From contig NZ_JBHUHX010000052.1 in NCBI RefSeq assembly GCF_042682685.1, forward strand, positions 1-64,000: a stretch of 64,000 nucleotides of DNA. The letters run 5' to 3'. Under the pieces are notes generated by a model. The model was not told where the DNA came from. It made no database searches and saw nothing but the letters and a program-made list of their open reading frames with translations. The DNA is from Imhoffiella fuscus. GTDB taxonomy: Bacteria > Pseudomonadota > Gammaproteobacteria > Chromatiales > Chromatiaceae. Each line of letters opens with the position of its first letter. The stretch's first letter is position 1. The position numbers and the translations under genes are program-made. Below are positions 44,376 to 53,431 of this stretch, piece by piece.

Positions 44376-46550
44376 ATGAGTCACGACACGACGAAGACCG
44401 CCGGCAAGTGCCCCGTGATGCACGGCGGAAATACAGCCGCAGGCGCATCGGTCATGGACTGGTGGCCGAATGCGCTGAACCTCGACATTCTGCATCAGCA
44501 CGACACCAAGACCGATCCGATGGGACAGGACTTCGACTATCGCGAAGCGGTCAAGACGCTCGACGTCGAGGCGCTCAAGCAGGATCTACGCGCGCTGATG
44601 ACGGACAGCCAGGACTGGTGGCCCGCCGACTGGGGTCACTATGGCGGCCTGATGATCCGTATGGCCTGGCACGCCGCAGGCAGCTACCGGATCGCCGATG
44701 GGCGTGGCGGCGCCGGCACGGGCAATCAGCGCTTCGCCCCGCTCAACAGCTGGCCGGACAACGTCAATCTGGACAAGGCGCGCCGCCTGCTGTGGCCGAT
44801 CAAGAAAAAATACGGCAACAAAATCAGCTGGGCCGACCTGATCGTTCTCGCCGGCACCATGGCCTATGAATCGATGGGGCTCAAGACCTTCGGATTCGCC
44901 TTCGGACGCGAGGACATCTGGCACCCGGAGAAGGACACCTACTGGGGCTCGGAGAAGGAGTGGCTGGCACCCAGCGACAACCCCGACAGCCGTTACTCCG
45001 GCGACCGAGAGTTGGAGAATCCCTTGGCCGCCGTGATGATGGGACTCATCTACGTCAATCCCGAAGGGGTCGATGGCAATCCCGACCCGCTGCGGACCGC
45101 GAAGGACGTGCGCGAGACTTTCGCGCGCATGGCGATGAACGACGAGGAGACCGTCGCCCTGACGGCCGGCGGCCATACGGTGGGCAAATGCCACGGCAAT
45201 GGCGATGCGGGCCTGCTGGGACCGGCCCCCGAGGCGGCCGATGTGGGCGATCAGGGGCTGGGCTGGATCAACGCGACTGCCAGAGGCATCGGCCGCGACG
45301 CCGTCACCAGCGGTCTCGAAGGCGCCTGGACCACCCATCCGACCCAGTGGGACAACGGCTATTTCGCCATGCTGCTGGAGCATGAGTGGGAATCGAGGAA
45401 GAGCCCGGCCGGCGCCTGGCAGTGGGAGCCCGTCGATATCGAGGAGGAGGACAAGCCGGTCGATGTCGAGGATCCCTCGATTCGCTACAACCCGATCATG
45501 ACCGATGCCGACATGGCCATGAAACTGGACCCGGCGTATCGGAAGATCTCCGAGCGGTTCTACCAGGATCCAGCCTATTTCTCCGAGGTCTTCGCACGCG
45601 CCTGGTTCAAACTGACGCATCGCGACATGGGGCCGAAGGCGCGCTACATCGGCCCCGACGTTCCTCGGGAAGATCTGATCTGGCAGGATCCGGTGCCCGC
45701 CGGCCGCACGGATTACGACGTCGAGGCACTGAAGGCCAAGATCGCCGCCAGCGGCTTGAGCATCGGCGAGCTCGTCGCGACCGCCTGGGACAGCGCCCGC
45801 TCCTTCCGTGGCTCGGACATGCGCGGCGGCGCCAATGGGGCGCGTATCCGCCTCGCCCCGCAGAAGGACTGGGCGGGCAACGAGCCCGAACGTCTCGCCA
45901 AAGTCTTAGGCGTCCTGGAGGACATCGCGGCCGAGTCGGGCGCCAGCGTCGCCGATGTCATCGTCCTCGCCGGCAACGTCGGGATAGAGCAGGCGGCCAA
46001 GGCGGCGGGTTTCGAGATCAGCGTGCCCTTCGCTACCGGTCGCGGCGATGCCACGGCAGAGATGACGGATGCCGAGTCCTTCGAGCCGCTGGAGCCCATC
46101 CATGACGGCTACCGCAACTGGCTCAAGGAGGACTACGCGGTCAGCGCCGAGGAGCTGATGCTCGACCGCACCCAGCTCATGGGCCTGACCGCCCCCGAGA
46201 TGACGGTACTCGTCGGCGGCCTGCGCGTCCTGGGCACCAATCAGGGCGGCACCAAGCACGGTGTCTTCACCGAGCGTGAAGGTGTGCTGACGAACGACTT
46301 CTTCGTCAACTTGACCGATATGGCCTATAGCTGGAACCCGGCGGGCGAAAACCTGTACGAGATCCGCGACCGCAAGACGGATCGGGTCAAATGGACGGCG
46401 ACCCGGGTCGATCTCGTCTTCGGCTCCAACGCGATCCTGCGCGCCTATGCCGAGGTCTATGCCCAGGACGACAACCGAGAGAAGTTCGTTCGCGACTTCG
46501 TCGCCGCCTGGACCAAGGTCATGAACGCCGACCGCTTCGATCTGGACTGA
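44376..46550 (+). CDS. katG: Catalase-peroxidase
   Basis: A 724-residue haem enzyme that destroys hydrogen peroxide. The ATG at 44376 follows AGGAG by seven bases; the much longer frame upstream is not coding. The distal site RMAWHAAGSYR is present. The Trp-Tyr-Met adduct residues are present in MAWHAA, IYVNPEG and RMAMNDEET, and the proximal haem motif is LTAGGHTVGKCHG. The duplicated C-terminal domain is full length. Regulation by OxyR is suggested by the upstream site. In a phototroph that meets oxygen, it would protect the cell during oxic-anoxic shifts. Confidence 0.97.
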   Translation: MSHDTTKTAGKCPVMHGGNTAAGASVMDWWPNALNLDILHQHDTKTDPMGQDFDYREAVKTLDVEALKQDLRALMTDSQDWWPADWGHYGGLMIRMAWHAAGSYRIADGRGGAGTGNQRFAPLNSWPDNVNLDKARRLLWPIKKKYGNKISWADLIVLAGTMAYESMGLKTFGFAFGREDIWHPEKDTYWGSEKEWLAPSDNPDSRYSGDRELENPLAAVMMGLIYVNPEGVDGNPDPLRTAKDVRETFARMAMNDEETVALTAGGHTVGKCHGNGDAGLLGPAPEAADVGDQGLGWINATARGIGRDAVTSGLEGAWTTHPTQWDNGYFAMLLEHEWESRKSPAGAWQWEPVDIEEEDKPVDVEDPSIRYNPIMTDADMAMKLDPAYRKISERFYQDPAYFSEVFARAWFKLTHRDMGPKARYIGPDVPREDLIWQDPVPAGRTDYDVEALKAKIAASGLSIGELVATAWDSARSFRGSDMRGGANGARIRLAPQKDWAGNEPERLAKVLGVLEDIAAESGASVADVIVLAGNVGIEQAAKAAGFEISVPFATGRGDATAEMTDAESFEPLEPIHDGYRNWLKEDYAVSAEELMLDRTQLMGLTAPEMTVLVGGLRVLGTNQGGTKHGVFTEREGVLTNDFFVNLTDMAYSWNPAGENLYEIRDRKTDRVKWTATRVDLVFGSNAILRAYAEVYAQDDNREKFVRDFVAAWTKVMNADRFDLD

Positions 46551-46568
46551 GTCTCGGTGCGCGGCGAT

Positions 46569-46636
46569 TCGGGCCAGGGACCCGGCCCGACCAACACCCA
46601 TCCGCACCCGACCGCCCCGAACTGTGAGGCGGTCGG
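46569..46636 (+). terminator. Two hairpins after katG
   Basis: TCGGGCC/GGCCCGA (46569-46590) and CCGACCGCC/GGCGGTCGG (46608-46636) follow the katG stop. No strong T-run is seen, so termination may be rho-dependent. Confidence 0.55.
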
Positions 46637-46738
46637 CAATCGAAACCAGGGACGACGCTATACTCGGGAGTCAAGAATACGGCACGCCAGCCGATAAGAC
46701 AGATACCCTCCACTGATATCTCATAGGAGAATCGCATC

Positions 46739-46954
46739 ATGGATATCTCTTCATTCAGCGGCTCGACAACGGCGATCGCCCAACTGAGCACCACCATGAG
46801 CAACGGGAAACTCGCCGATGACGTCGGCGTCGCCGTGCTCAAGAAATCCATGGATATTCAGGAACAGGCCGCGATGCAGCTGGTCGAATCCATCCCGGAC
46901 GTCAGCGCGGGCCTGGCGGATGGCGTTGGCGGCAACATCAACGTAACGGCCTGA
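46739..46954 (+). CDS. YjfB-like putative motility peptide
   Basis: A 71-residue peptide with AGGAG nine bases before the ATG. The sequence pattern MDISSF, VGVAVLKKSMDIQEQAAMQLVESI and a Gly/Asn-rich end NINVTA is that of the small YjfB family, linked to motility in some bacteria. Function is not established. It is isolated between katG and an exported small protein on the opposite strand. Confidence 0.8.
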   Translation: MDISSFSGSTTAIAQLSTTMSNGKLADDVGVAVLKKSMDIQEQAAMQLVESIPDVSAGLADGVGGNINVTA

Positions 46955-47092
46955 TCGCACCGCTCGCTCGCAATGCATCGGCTCGCCGACAGCGGCGCGC
47001 TATCACCTGCGTAACGTGCGGCCAATGGCCGCCTTCACGCGCGAAGACACCCGAAGCCCCATCAGTCGGTCAGGTTCCGAGCGGCGCGCCCG

Positions 47093-47368
47093 TCACTCGA
47101 CGCTCTTGACCTCGGTCCGCCCCACCACGCCAGGCATGGGCTTGGTCGTCGCGGTCATACCCGGACGATCGTGCCATGCCTTGGTCGTGATGGAGAAGGA
47201 TCCCCCGCCTTGCGGGACCGGGGTGCCGATATCGGTGCAATCCCGCTCGGTGTAGATGATGCGCCCGTCCGGCTGAAGACATTTCCGCGCGAAATTCCCC
47301 GGCCACTGTTCCGCCCAGGCGGAACCCGTCACCAGGATCGCAAGCGCTGCGATGGTGGCAATCCTCAT
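47093..47368 (-). CDS. Small exported protein, DUF4124-like
   Basis: A 91-residue protein with a signal peptide (RIATIAALAILVTGSAWA) and a short mature part with KCLQPDGRIIYTERDCTD, which resembles the DUF4124 family. Two cysteines may form a disulfide. GAGG lies eight bases before the ATG at 47368. The longer frame to 47620 overlaps the region upstream of cbpA and is not supported. Function unknown. Confidence 0.75.
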   Translation of the reverse strand: MRIATIAALAILVTGSAWAEQWPGNFARKCLQPDGRIIYTERDCTDIGTPVPQGGGSFSITTKAWHDRPGMTATTKPMPGVVGRTEVKSVE

Positions 47369-47723
47369 GCATCTGCCCTCGATGCTGTTCGATAGGTGAT
47401 CGCCAGCATAAACCGAGCGCCGCCCGGTAAATACCCTCACAGTCCCCCGAGGAACGATTCGCGCGTGTCGATTGTCGATCCGAAACGAAATCCAGGTCGC
47501 GATCGATCGGCGAGGACGCAGGGCGCCAGAGCGCCTACCCCACTGAAAGGCACGTACAGCAAGCGACGAATCCCCTGTCACTCTTGTGGAGTAGCCCCTC
47601 GCACCACCATTTCGCGACACAATGAGGCCCGGGTGTCGGACAGCCTTGTGCGACAGCCCGAGCTGCGGTCACCTCGACCAGAACGCGGCGGCCGCGACGA
47701 TCAACGCAACGACTCGAACTCAA
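47369..47723. other. Divergent intergenic region upstream of cbpA
   Basis: About 355 bases between the DUF4124-like gene and cbpA. It should hold both promoters. No convincing heat-shock promoter, operator or gene was found. Confidence 0.4.
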
Positions 47724-48677
47724 ATGGAATTCAAAGACTATTACGCCATCATGGGGGTCGCGCGCGATGCCACGCAGGACGAGATCAAGCGTGCCTATCG
47801 CAAGCTCGCCCGAAAATATCATCCGGACGTCAGCAAGGAGGCGGACGCCGAGACCCATTTCAAGGAGGTCGGCGAGGCTTACGAGGTCCTGAAGGATCCC
47901 GAAAAGCGCGCCGCCTACGACCAGCTCGGGGCCGATTGGCGGGCCGGACAGGACTTCCGCCCGCCGCCGGACTGGGACCAGGGATTCGAGTTCCATGGCG
48001 GCGGCTTCACCCAGGCGGACCCGGACCAATTCAGCGACTTCTTCGAGACCCTGTTCGGCCGAGCCGGTTTCTCCGGCGCGCATCCCCACCAGTCGCGGCG
48101 CGAATTCCACGCCCGTGGCGAAGACTCGCACGCCAAGGTCCTGATCGATCTCGAAGACGCCTACCGAGGCACGACGCGCACGCTCACTCTCCGCCACACC
48201 GAACTGGGACCGGACGGTCGACCGCGCATCGCCGAACGCACGCTCAACGTCTCCATCCCCAAGGGCGTACGCCAGGGACAGCACATCCGGCTCGCCAAGC
48301 AGGGCGGTGCCGGTATCGGCCGAGGTGAGGCGGGCGACCTCTTCCTGGAGGTCGAATTCAGCCCGCATCCGCTCTATCGTGCCGAGGGCAAGAACGTCTA
48401 TCTGACCCTACCGCTCGCCCCCTGGGAGGCCGCACTCGGGGCGACCGTGAAGGTGCCGACGCCGAACGGCGCGGTCGACCTGCGCATCCCGCCCGATTCG
48501 TCCGGCGGACGCAAACTGCGCCTGAAAGGCCGAGGCATCCCGGCCAAGGAGCCTGGGGACCTCTACGTGGTGCTGCAGATCGCACTGCCGAAGGCGGATT
48601 CCGAATCCGCCAAGGCCGCCTACGCCGCATTCGAGAAGGCGCTCGGATTCGATCCGCGCGCGCATCTGGGAGTGTGA
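47724..48677 (+). CDS. cbpA: DnaJ-like co-chaperone CbpA
   Basis: A protein of 317 residues. The J domain (1-70) contains the HPD triad at residues 33-35 that stimulates DnaK. A Gly/Phe-rich linker (about 75-125: FRPPPDWDQGFEFHGGGF) follows, then two client-binding beta domains without a zinc finger (about 128-310). This order is that of CbpA. cbpM follows four bases after the stop, confirming the identification. It works with DnaK in protein folding under stress. Confidence 0.95.
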   Translation: MEFKDYYAIMGVARDATQDEIKRAYRKLARKYHPDVSKEADAETHFKEVGEAYEVLKDPEKRAAYDQLGADWRAGQDFRPPPDWDQGFEFHGGGFTQADPDQFSDFFETLFGRAGFSGAHPHQSRREFHARGEDSHAKVLIDLEDAYRGTTRTLTLRHTELGPDGRPRIAERTLNVSIPKGVRQGQHIRLAKQGGAGIGRGEAGDLFLEVEFSPHPLYRAEGKNVYLTLPLAPWEAALGATVKVPTPNGAVDLRIPPDSSGGRKLRLKGRGIPAKEPGDLYVVLQIALPKADSESAKAAYAAFEKALGFDPRAHLGV

Positions 48678-48680
48678 AGG

Positions 48681-48998
48681 ATGAGCAATACACACATCAT
48701 CGAACTGCTCTCCGGCGAACTGCTGGAGGAAGAAAGGGAGCTGACCCTGGCGGAACTGTGCCGCGCCTGCGGGCTGCCCGCAGACCGGGTCGTCGAACTG
48801 GTCGAGGAAGGGGTCGTCGACCCGACGGGGCAGGATCCGACACGCTGGCGTTTCAGCGCCATCAGCATCCGGCGCGTGCATAGCGCACGGCGGCTGGAAC
48901 GGGATCTGGGCGTCAACGCCGCAGGCGCCGCACTCGCCCTGGATCTGCTGGAAGAGCTGGAGCGACTGCGCGCGCGGCTGCAACGGCTCGAAAACTGA
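48681..48998 (+). CDS. cbpM: CbpA modulator protein CbpM
   Basis: A 105-residue MerR-like helical protein that binds and inhibits the CbpA J domain in E. coli. The segment LTLAELCRACGLPADRVVELV is the recognition-helix region, and a C-terminal coiled coil (LDLLEELERLRARLQRLEN) fits dimerisation. It starts right after cbpA with GGGAG eight bases upstream and is followed ten bases later by trxC, so the three genes form one operon. Confidence 0.93.
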   Translation: MSNTHIIELLSGELLEEERELTLAELCRACGLPADRVVELVEEGVVDPTGQDPTRWRFSAISIRRVHSARRLERDLGVNAAGAALALDLLEELERLRARLQRLEN

Positions 48999-49007
48999 GG
49001 AAAGACC

Positions 49008-49442
49008 ATGAGTGACACGCTTCACATCGTTTGTCCTGCCTGCGACGCGGTCAACCGCATCCCGGTCGCACGGCTCGGCGAAGGCCCCAAATGCGGCAAG
49101 TGCCATGCCCCGCTGTTCGCCGGGCATCCAACCGAGCTGACGACAGCGCGGTTCCAACAGCACATCGAACGCAGCGACATCCCCGTCCTGGTCGATTTCT
49201 GGGCGCCCTGGTGCGCCCCCTGCCGCATGATGGCCCCCGCGTTCCAGCAAGCCGCGACCCAGCTCGAACCTCGGGTGCGCCTGGCCAAGGTCGATACCGA
49301 GGCCGAGCAGGCGCTCGGCGCCCGCTACGGCATCCGCAGCATTCCCACGCTCGCGCTCTTCAAGAACGGCCGCGAGCTCGCGCGCCAGCCTGGGGCCATG
49401 GGGACGGCGGACATCGTGCGCTGGACGCTCGGACATCTATGA
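49008..49442 (+). CDS. trxC: Thioredoxin 2
   Basis: A 144-residue thioredoxin with an N-terminal zinc-finger-like module (Cys9, Cys12, Cys29 and Cys32), the hallmark of TrxC, and active site WCAPC at residues 68-72 in place of the usual WCGPC. GAGGA precedes the ATG. Last gene of the cbpA-cbpM-trxC operon, tying disulfide repair to chaperone action. TrxC in E. coli is OxyR-regulated, but no OxyR site was seen here. Confidence 0.95.
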   Translation: MSDTLHIVCPACDAVNRIPVARLGEGPKCGKCHAPLFAGHPTELTTARFQQHIERSDIPVLVDFWAPWCAPCRMMAPAFQQAATQLEPRVRLAKVDTEAEQALGARYGIRSIPTLALFKNGRELARQPGAMGTADIVRWTLGHL

Positions 49443-49621
49443 CGAGACCCGGGAGCGCGGAGCGACGCTCGGCGCTCCCAGGAACCTCCGCAGTCGATTG
49501 CATCGTCCCGCACCACAGTCATACACTGCCGCCTGCATCGTCTTAGTGCCGCCATCGCTGGCGGCCGACCGCCCCGAGACCCGGGCGCACCTCCCCTGAC
49601 CACACAGACCCACTGAAGACC

Positions 49622-50470
49622 ATGTCATCCAGCCAGCCGATCGGTGTCTTCGATTCAGGAGTCGGCGGACTCACCGTGCTGAGTGAGATCCGCCGCGAAC
49701 TGCCCAACGAGGATCTGCTCTACATCGCGGATTCGGGCCACGCCCCCTACGGCGACAAGCCCAAAGACTTCATCGAGGCCCGGGCGATCGCCATCACCGA
49801 ATTCCTGATCGCGCAGGGCGCAAAGGCGATCGTGGTCGCCTGCAACACGGCGACCGGCGCGGCAGCACGGGTGCTGCGAACGCGTTATCCGATCCCATTG
49901 GTCGCCATGGAACCCGCCGTCAAACCCGCCGTGGAGCGGACCCGCTCCGGCGTGGTCGGGGTGCTGGCGACACGCCAGACCCTGGCCAGCCACAACTTCG
50001 CGGTCTTGCTGCAACGGGTCGGCCAGGGCGCGGACATCCAGCTACAGCCCTGCCCCGGCCTGGTCGAGCACATCGAGTCCGGTGACCGGGACAGCGACGC
50101 CATCCGCACGCTGCTGATGCGCTATCTCGCCCCGCTCATGGAGCGCGGGGCGGACACCCTGGTGCTGGGCTGCACCCATTACCCCTATCTAACCCCGCTG
50201 ATCAAAGAACTGGCCGGCGATGGCGTGACCGTGCTCGACTCGGGCGCCGCCGTCGCGCGTCAGGTGCGCCGCCGTCTGGACGAGGCCGACCTGCTCGCAC
50301 CCGCCGAGCGCAACGGCCAGGAACGATTCTGGACCAGCGGACAACCGGCCAGAATCCAACCCCTGATCGACCAGCTTTGGAACGCCGAGATCCGGGTGGA
50401 AAAGCTCCCCGAGACCATGGCCGAGCCTCACGCCACGCCCTTCCCGAACCTGGCCCTGCAACAGGCATAG
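49622..50470 (+). CDS. murI: Glutamate racemase
   Basis: A 282-residue enzyme making D-glutamate for peptidoglycan. Family motifs are FDSGVGGLTVL at the start, VACNTATG (Cys74) and LGCTHYPYL (Cys183, His185), the two catalytic cysteines. Other peptidoglycan genes in the window are the MurE-like ligase at 54650 and murU at 63017. There is no strong ribosome binding site before the ATG. Confidence 0.97.
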   Translation: MSSSQPIGVFDSGVGGLTVLSEIRRELPNEDLLYIADSGHAPYGDKPKDFIEARAIAITEFLIAQGAKAIVVACNTATGAAARVLRTRYPIPLVAMEPAVKPAVERTRSGVVGVLATRQTLASHNFAVLLQRVGQGADIQLQPCPGLVEHIESGDRDSDAIRTLLMRYLAPLMERGADTLVLGCTHYPYLTPLIKELAGDGVTVLDSGAAVARQVRRRLDEADLLAPAERNGQERFWTSGQPARIQPLIDQLWNAEIRVEKLPETMAEPHATPFPNLALQQA

Positions 50471-50532
50471 GACACCGCCGACCGAACCGATCGGCTATCC
50501 TGTCCGGAATTCATCAGGCGAGACGGGATGCC

Positions 50533-51087
50533 ATGGGCTGGAGAGTCGGCAGACAGATCGGAATCCTGGCACTGACGCTGCTGGCGCCGCTGCTCGGCAC
50601 CGACGCGCGGGCGGACGAGCCCTGCCTCAAGATGGTCTTCGGTCGTTACTGCCTGGGCGGCGACGTCAACGCGATCCTGCAAACCGCGCCGCCCCCGCTC
50701 ATCCGTCAGAACCAGGGCGACAGCCTGGCGCTGGTCTATCCCGACGGCGCCAATCGGCTCTACGTCCTCGCCTTCACCAACCGCATCTACAAAGTGGTGA
50801 GGGCCTACGACACCGCCACCCAACTGCGCTTCGACGACCTCTACAACAGCCTGCGCGAAAAATACGGACCGGGCGAAGACCGCAGCCGCTTCCCCGACTA
50901 CGCCTCCACCCCGACCGCCCGACTCGCCTCCATCCGCCGTGGCGAGGGACGCGCCATCCACCACTGGACGGCATCCCCATCCTGGTTCATCGAACTGTCC
51001 TGGACCCGAGAGATGGGCATCTCGCTCGCCTACATCGCCACCGATCTCAACGCCCGACGCGCCGCTCAGGTCGAGGGCGGGCTTTGA
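50533..51087 (+). CDS. Exported protein of unknown function
   Basis: A protein of 184 residues with a signal peptide (IGILALTLLAPLLGTDARA, cleaving near residue 27) and a soluble mature domain, with two cysteines near its start (EPCLKMVFGRYCLGG). I do not recognise the family. The ATG at 50533 is chosen because the signal peptide begins there. It follows murI by 62 bases on the same strand and may be co-transcribed. Confidence 0.7.
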   Translation: MGWRVGRQIGILALTLLAPLLGTDARADEPCLKMVFGRYCLGGDVNAILQTAPPPLIRQNQGDSLALVYPDGANRLYVLAFTNRIYKVVRAYDTATQLRFDDLYNSLREKYGPGEDRSRFPDYASTPTARLASIRRGEGRAIHHWTASPSWFIELSWTREMGISLAYIATDLNARRAAQVEGGL

Positions 51088-51518
51088 CATTCGGCTCGGA
51101 GCCCGCGTAGGGCGTAATAGCGATAGCGTATTGCGCCGCATGGTTGGCAGGCTGCTCACCTCAAGATTCAACAATCGGTGCATGCCCTCGCACGTCGAAT
51201 GGCGTCTTTGTGCCACCAATCTGATAGACCTGTGCCAATGTTCTTTCGGCGCAATACGCTGCGCTATTGCGCCCTACGAACAGGCAAGGGCGGCACCGCT
51301 TGAGCTTGGTCTTTGGCATCCCAGCGGTCCGCTATCGGCGGTTCTTCCGACATCGGAGATCACGGCCCAGCTTTCCTCTCCCCGCGTGCGGAAGTCGCTC
51401 GCAGCAATGACCTGCCGAACCGACCAATCTTAGTCGGTTGCAGCCATAACGAAGACCCACAGCTCTCAGCTTGGCAACGGCGGTGAAGGACCGGCCAATC
51501 GCCCGATCGAAATGGCAT
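51088..51518. other. Intergenic region with an inverted-repeat pair
   Basis: About 430 bases without a supported gene, between the convergent unknown exported gene and mtaB. It contains the paired REP-like arms described separately. Nothing else was recognised. Confidence 0.6.
51105..51278. repeat. REP-like inverted pair (bacterial interspersed element)
   Basis: An arm at 51105-51138 containing GTAGGGCGTAATAGCGATAG and a reverse-complement-like arm at 51247-51278 containing GCGCTATTGCGCCCTACG, about 108 bases apart. Each arm can itself fold into a hairpin. The arms are similar but not identical. No transposase is inside, so this is a REP/MITE-like pair rather than an insertion sequence. Confidence 0.7.
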
Positions 51519-52874
51519 CTATTCCACCCCACCACGCCTATCGAGCGGCTCGGCGATCAGGCTTGAGCCGGTTTTGTCGATTGCGGTGAGGCGCACGTCG
51601 CATAGCTGGTTGCTCGCGATGGGCAGACCTGGGGCGATGCGCACGGGCAGATAGTTGGGGGTGTAGCCGCTGCGGCCGACGTCGGGTGGCAGAACCGGCG
51701 GTCCCTCGAACAGCACCTGGGTGCGGGTGCCGATCTGTTCGCGCAGTCGGTCGAGACGCAGCGCATCGGCCAGGGTCTTGAGTTCCTGACAGCGCCGCTT
51801 GCGGGTCTCGGCGTCTACCCGATCCGGCAGCCCGGCCGCGAGCGTGCCGGCCCTGGGCGAGAAGCCGAAGACATGGATCTGGCCGAAACGCATCGTGCGG
51901 GCGAAGTCCAGCGTCCGGCACCAGTCGTCCTCGGTCTCGCCGGGGAAGCCGACGATGATGTCGGTGGTCAGGTTCAGATCGGGCACCGCCGCCCGGCCCG
52001 CGCCGACCAGTCGTGCAAACTCGTCCGTTTTGCAGCGGCGCGCCATGCGCTTCAACACCGCATCCGATCCGCTCTGCAACGGCAGATGCAGATGGGGCAT
52101 GAGCCGACCGTCCTCGAACAGACGCCAGAAGCCCTCGGGCAGATCCCAGGGTTCGAGCGATCCCAGGCGGATGCGGGCGACATCGGTCTCGGCCAGCAAG
52201 CGCGCGATCAGATCGGCCAGATCGGTCCCCAGATCGCTGCCGTAGCCGCCCAGGTGGACGCCGCTCAGCACCACTTCTTGGATGCCGTTGCTCGCCAGCC
52301 GATTGACGCTCTCCAGCACCTCGGGAATCGGGCGGCTACGCTCCGCGCCGCGCGCCTGGGTGGTGATGCAGAAGGTGCATTGGTAGCGGCAGCCGTCCTG
52401 GACCTTGACGAAGGCACGCTGACGCCCACGGGTGAAGAGCGAGGCCGCCGGGTCGTCGATCGCCAGTTCGGGCATGGCCGGAATCGCCAATGCGGCGAGC
52501 GCGATCTCGACCAGCCGATCCTTGTCGCGGTTGCTCACGACCAGATCGACACCCGACTCGCGGGCCAGGGCCTCGGCCTCAAGCGCCGCCAGACAGCCGC
52601 TGACCACCAGACGCGCCGCCGGGTTGGCGCGATGGACGCGGCGCAGGATCTGGCGCGACTTGCGGACCGCCTCCTGGGTGACGGCGCAGCTGTTGATCAC
52701 CACCAGATCGGCCGGTTCGCCGTCCCCGACGATGCGGAATCCGCGACGCTCGAACTCGCGGCTCCAGCCTTCGAGTTCCGCCTCGTTGAGACGGCAGCCG
52801 AGCGTTTCGAGACGCACGCCGCTTGGGGTGGATGGGAAAGACGCGGAGCGCCGACCCTCGAACTGCACGGACAT
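51519..52874 (-). CDS. mtaB: tRNA t6A37 methylthiotransferase MtaB
   Basis: A 451-residue radical SAM enzyme that methylthiolates t6A at position 37 of tRNAs. The N-terminal MiaB-type domain has LETLGCRLNEAELE, VVINSCAVTQEAVRKSRQ and VVSGCLA (three cluster cysteines). The radical SAM core has CRYQCTFCITT (CxxxCxxC), then LPLQSGSD and TDIIVGFPGETEDDW. A TRAM-like C-terminal part is present. The LGCRLN motif distinguishes MtaB from MiaB. The ATG at 52874 overlaps the TAA of the upstream gene by one base. Confidence 0.94.
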   Translation of the reverse strand: MSVQFEGRRSASFPSTPSGVRLETLGCRLNEAELEGWSREFERRGFRIVGDGEPADLVVINSCAVTQEAVRKSRQILRRVHRANPAARLVVSGCLAALEAEALARESGVDLVVSNRDKDRLVEIALAALAIPAMPELAIDDPAASLFTRGRQRAFVKVQDGCRYQCTFCITTQARGAERSRPIPEVLESVNRLASNGIQEVVLSGVHLGGYGSDLGTDLADLIARLLAETDVARIRLGSLEPWDLPEGFWRLFEDGRLMPHLHLPLQSGSDAVLKRMARRCKTDEFARLVGAGRAAVPDLNLTTDIIVGFPGETEDDWCRTLDFARTMRFGQIHVFGFSPRAGTLAAGLPDRVDAETRKRRCQELKTLADALRLDRLREQIGTRTQVLFEGPPVLPPDVGRSGYTPNYLPVRIAPGLPIASNQLCDVRLTAIDKTGSSLIAEPLDRRGGVE

Positions 52875-53293
52875 TAGGCGACCGCCGTGCGCCCGTCGCC
52901 CGGCATGGCGGGAGGTGGCAGCGGAGTCGGCGAATTCTGATGCAGCACCAGCCGCCAGCCGTCGACGTCTCGACGGAAGACGTTGGTGGCATAGATGGGC
53001 GGAGGCACCTGAACCCCCGGCGCGGCGGCGACACGCTCCTCGACCAGATGGATAGCCAGGTCGCCATTCTCGATCCAGCCGAGATGTCTCACCTGCAGAT
53101 CGAAGCGCCCCCCCTGCTCGAAGAGGGTCCGCCACAGGAGCGGCACCTGTGCGCCGATCGCCATCGGGGTCATGGGCAGCAGACAGGCGATCCCGTCCTC
53201 CGCGTCCCAGATGCGGGACATCGCCTCGACGTCCCCGGATTCGAGTGCGTCGTAATAGGCGTCTTCGGCATCTTGCGGTGTTTCGTAGGTCAT
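52874..53293 (-). CDS. NTF2/SnoaL-like protein
   Basis: A 139-residue protein with the NTF2-like fold pattern: DAEDAYYDALESGDVEAMSRIW at the start, a hydrophobic middle and the C-terminal strands NVFRRDVDGWRLVLHQNSP. Its TAA stop overlaps the ATG of mtaB, indicating translational coupling. Function is unknown. Confidence 0.75.
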   Translation of the reverse strand: MTYETPQDAEDAYYDALESGDVEAMSRIWDAEDGIACLLPMTPMAIGAQVPLLWRTLFEQGGRFDLQVRHLGWIENGDLAIHLVEERVAAAPGVQVPPPIYATNVFRRDVDGWRLVLHQNSPTPLPPPAMPGDGRTAVA

Positions 53294-53330
53294 GCGGAGG
53301 GGTTCCTCGTCGCGGGCAAAAGGCTAAGTT

Positions 53331-53425
53331 GAACCGCAAAGACGCAAAGAGCGCAAAGGATTTCGGTCTTTTGCTTGGTCGCGAGCCGGCACTAAACGGG
53401 GAATGCCTCCGGGTCTTTGCGGTTC
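53331..53425. repeat. Short inverted-repeat element with perfect 13-bp ends
   Basis: GAACCGCAAAGAC at 53331-53343 and GTCTTTGCGGTTC at 53413-53425 are exact inverted repeats. The left end continues into GCAAAGAGCGCAAAGGA. The spacer holds no gene. It looks like a miniature mobile repeat, sitting in the gap between the NTF2-like gene and the small heat-shock-like gene. Confidence 0.7.
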
Positions 53426-53431
53426 CAGTCT

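Noticed and set aside
51105..51278. Inverted repeats considered as an insertion sequence
   Set aside because: No transposase frame lies between them and the arms are imperfect.
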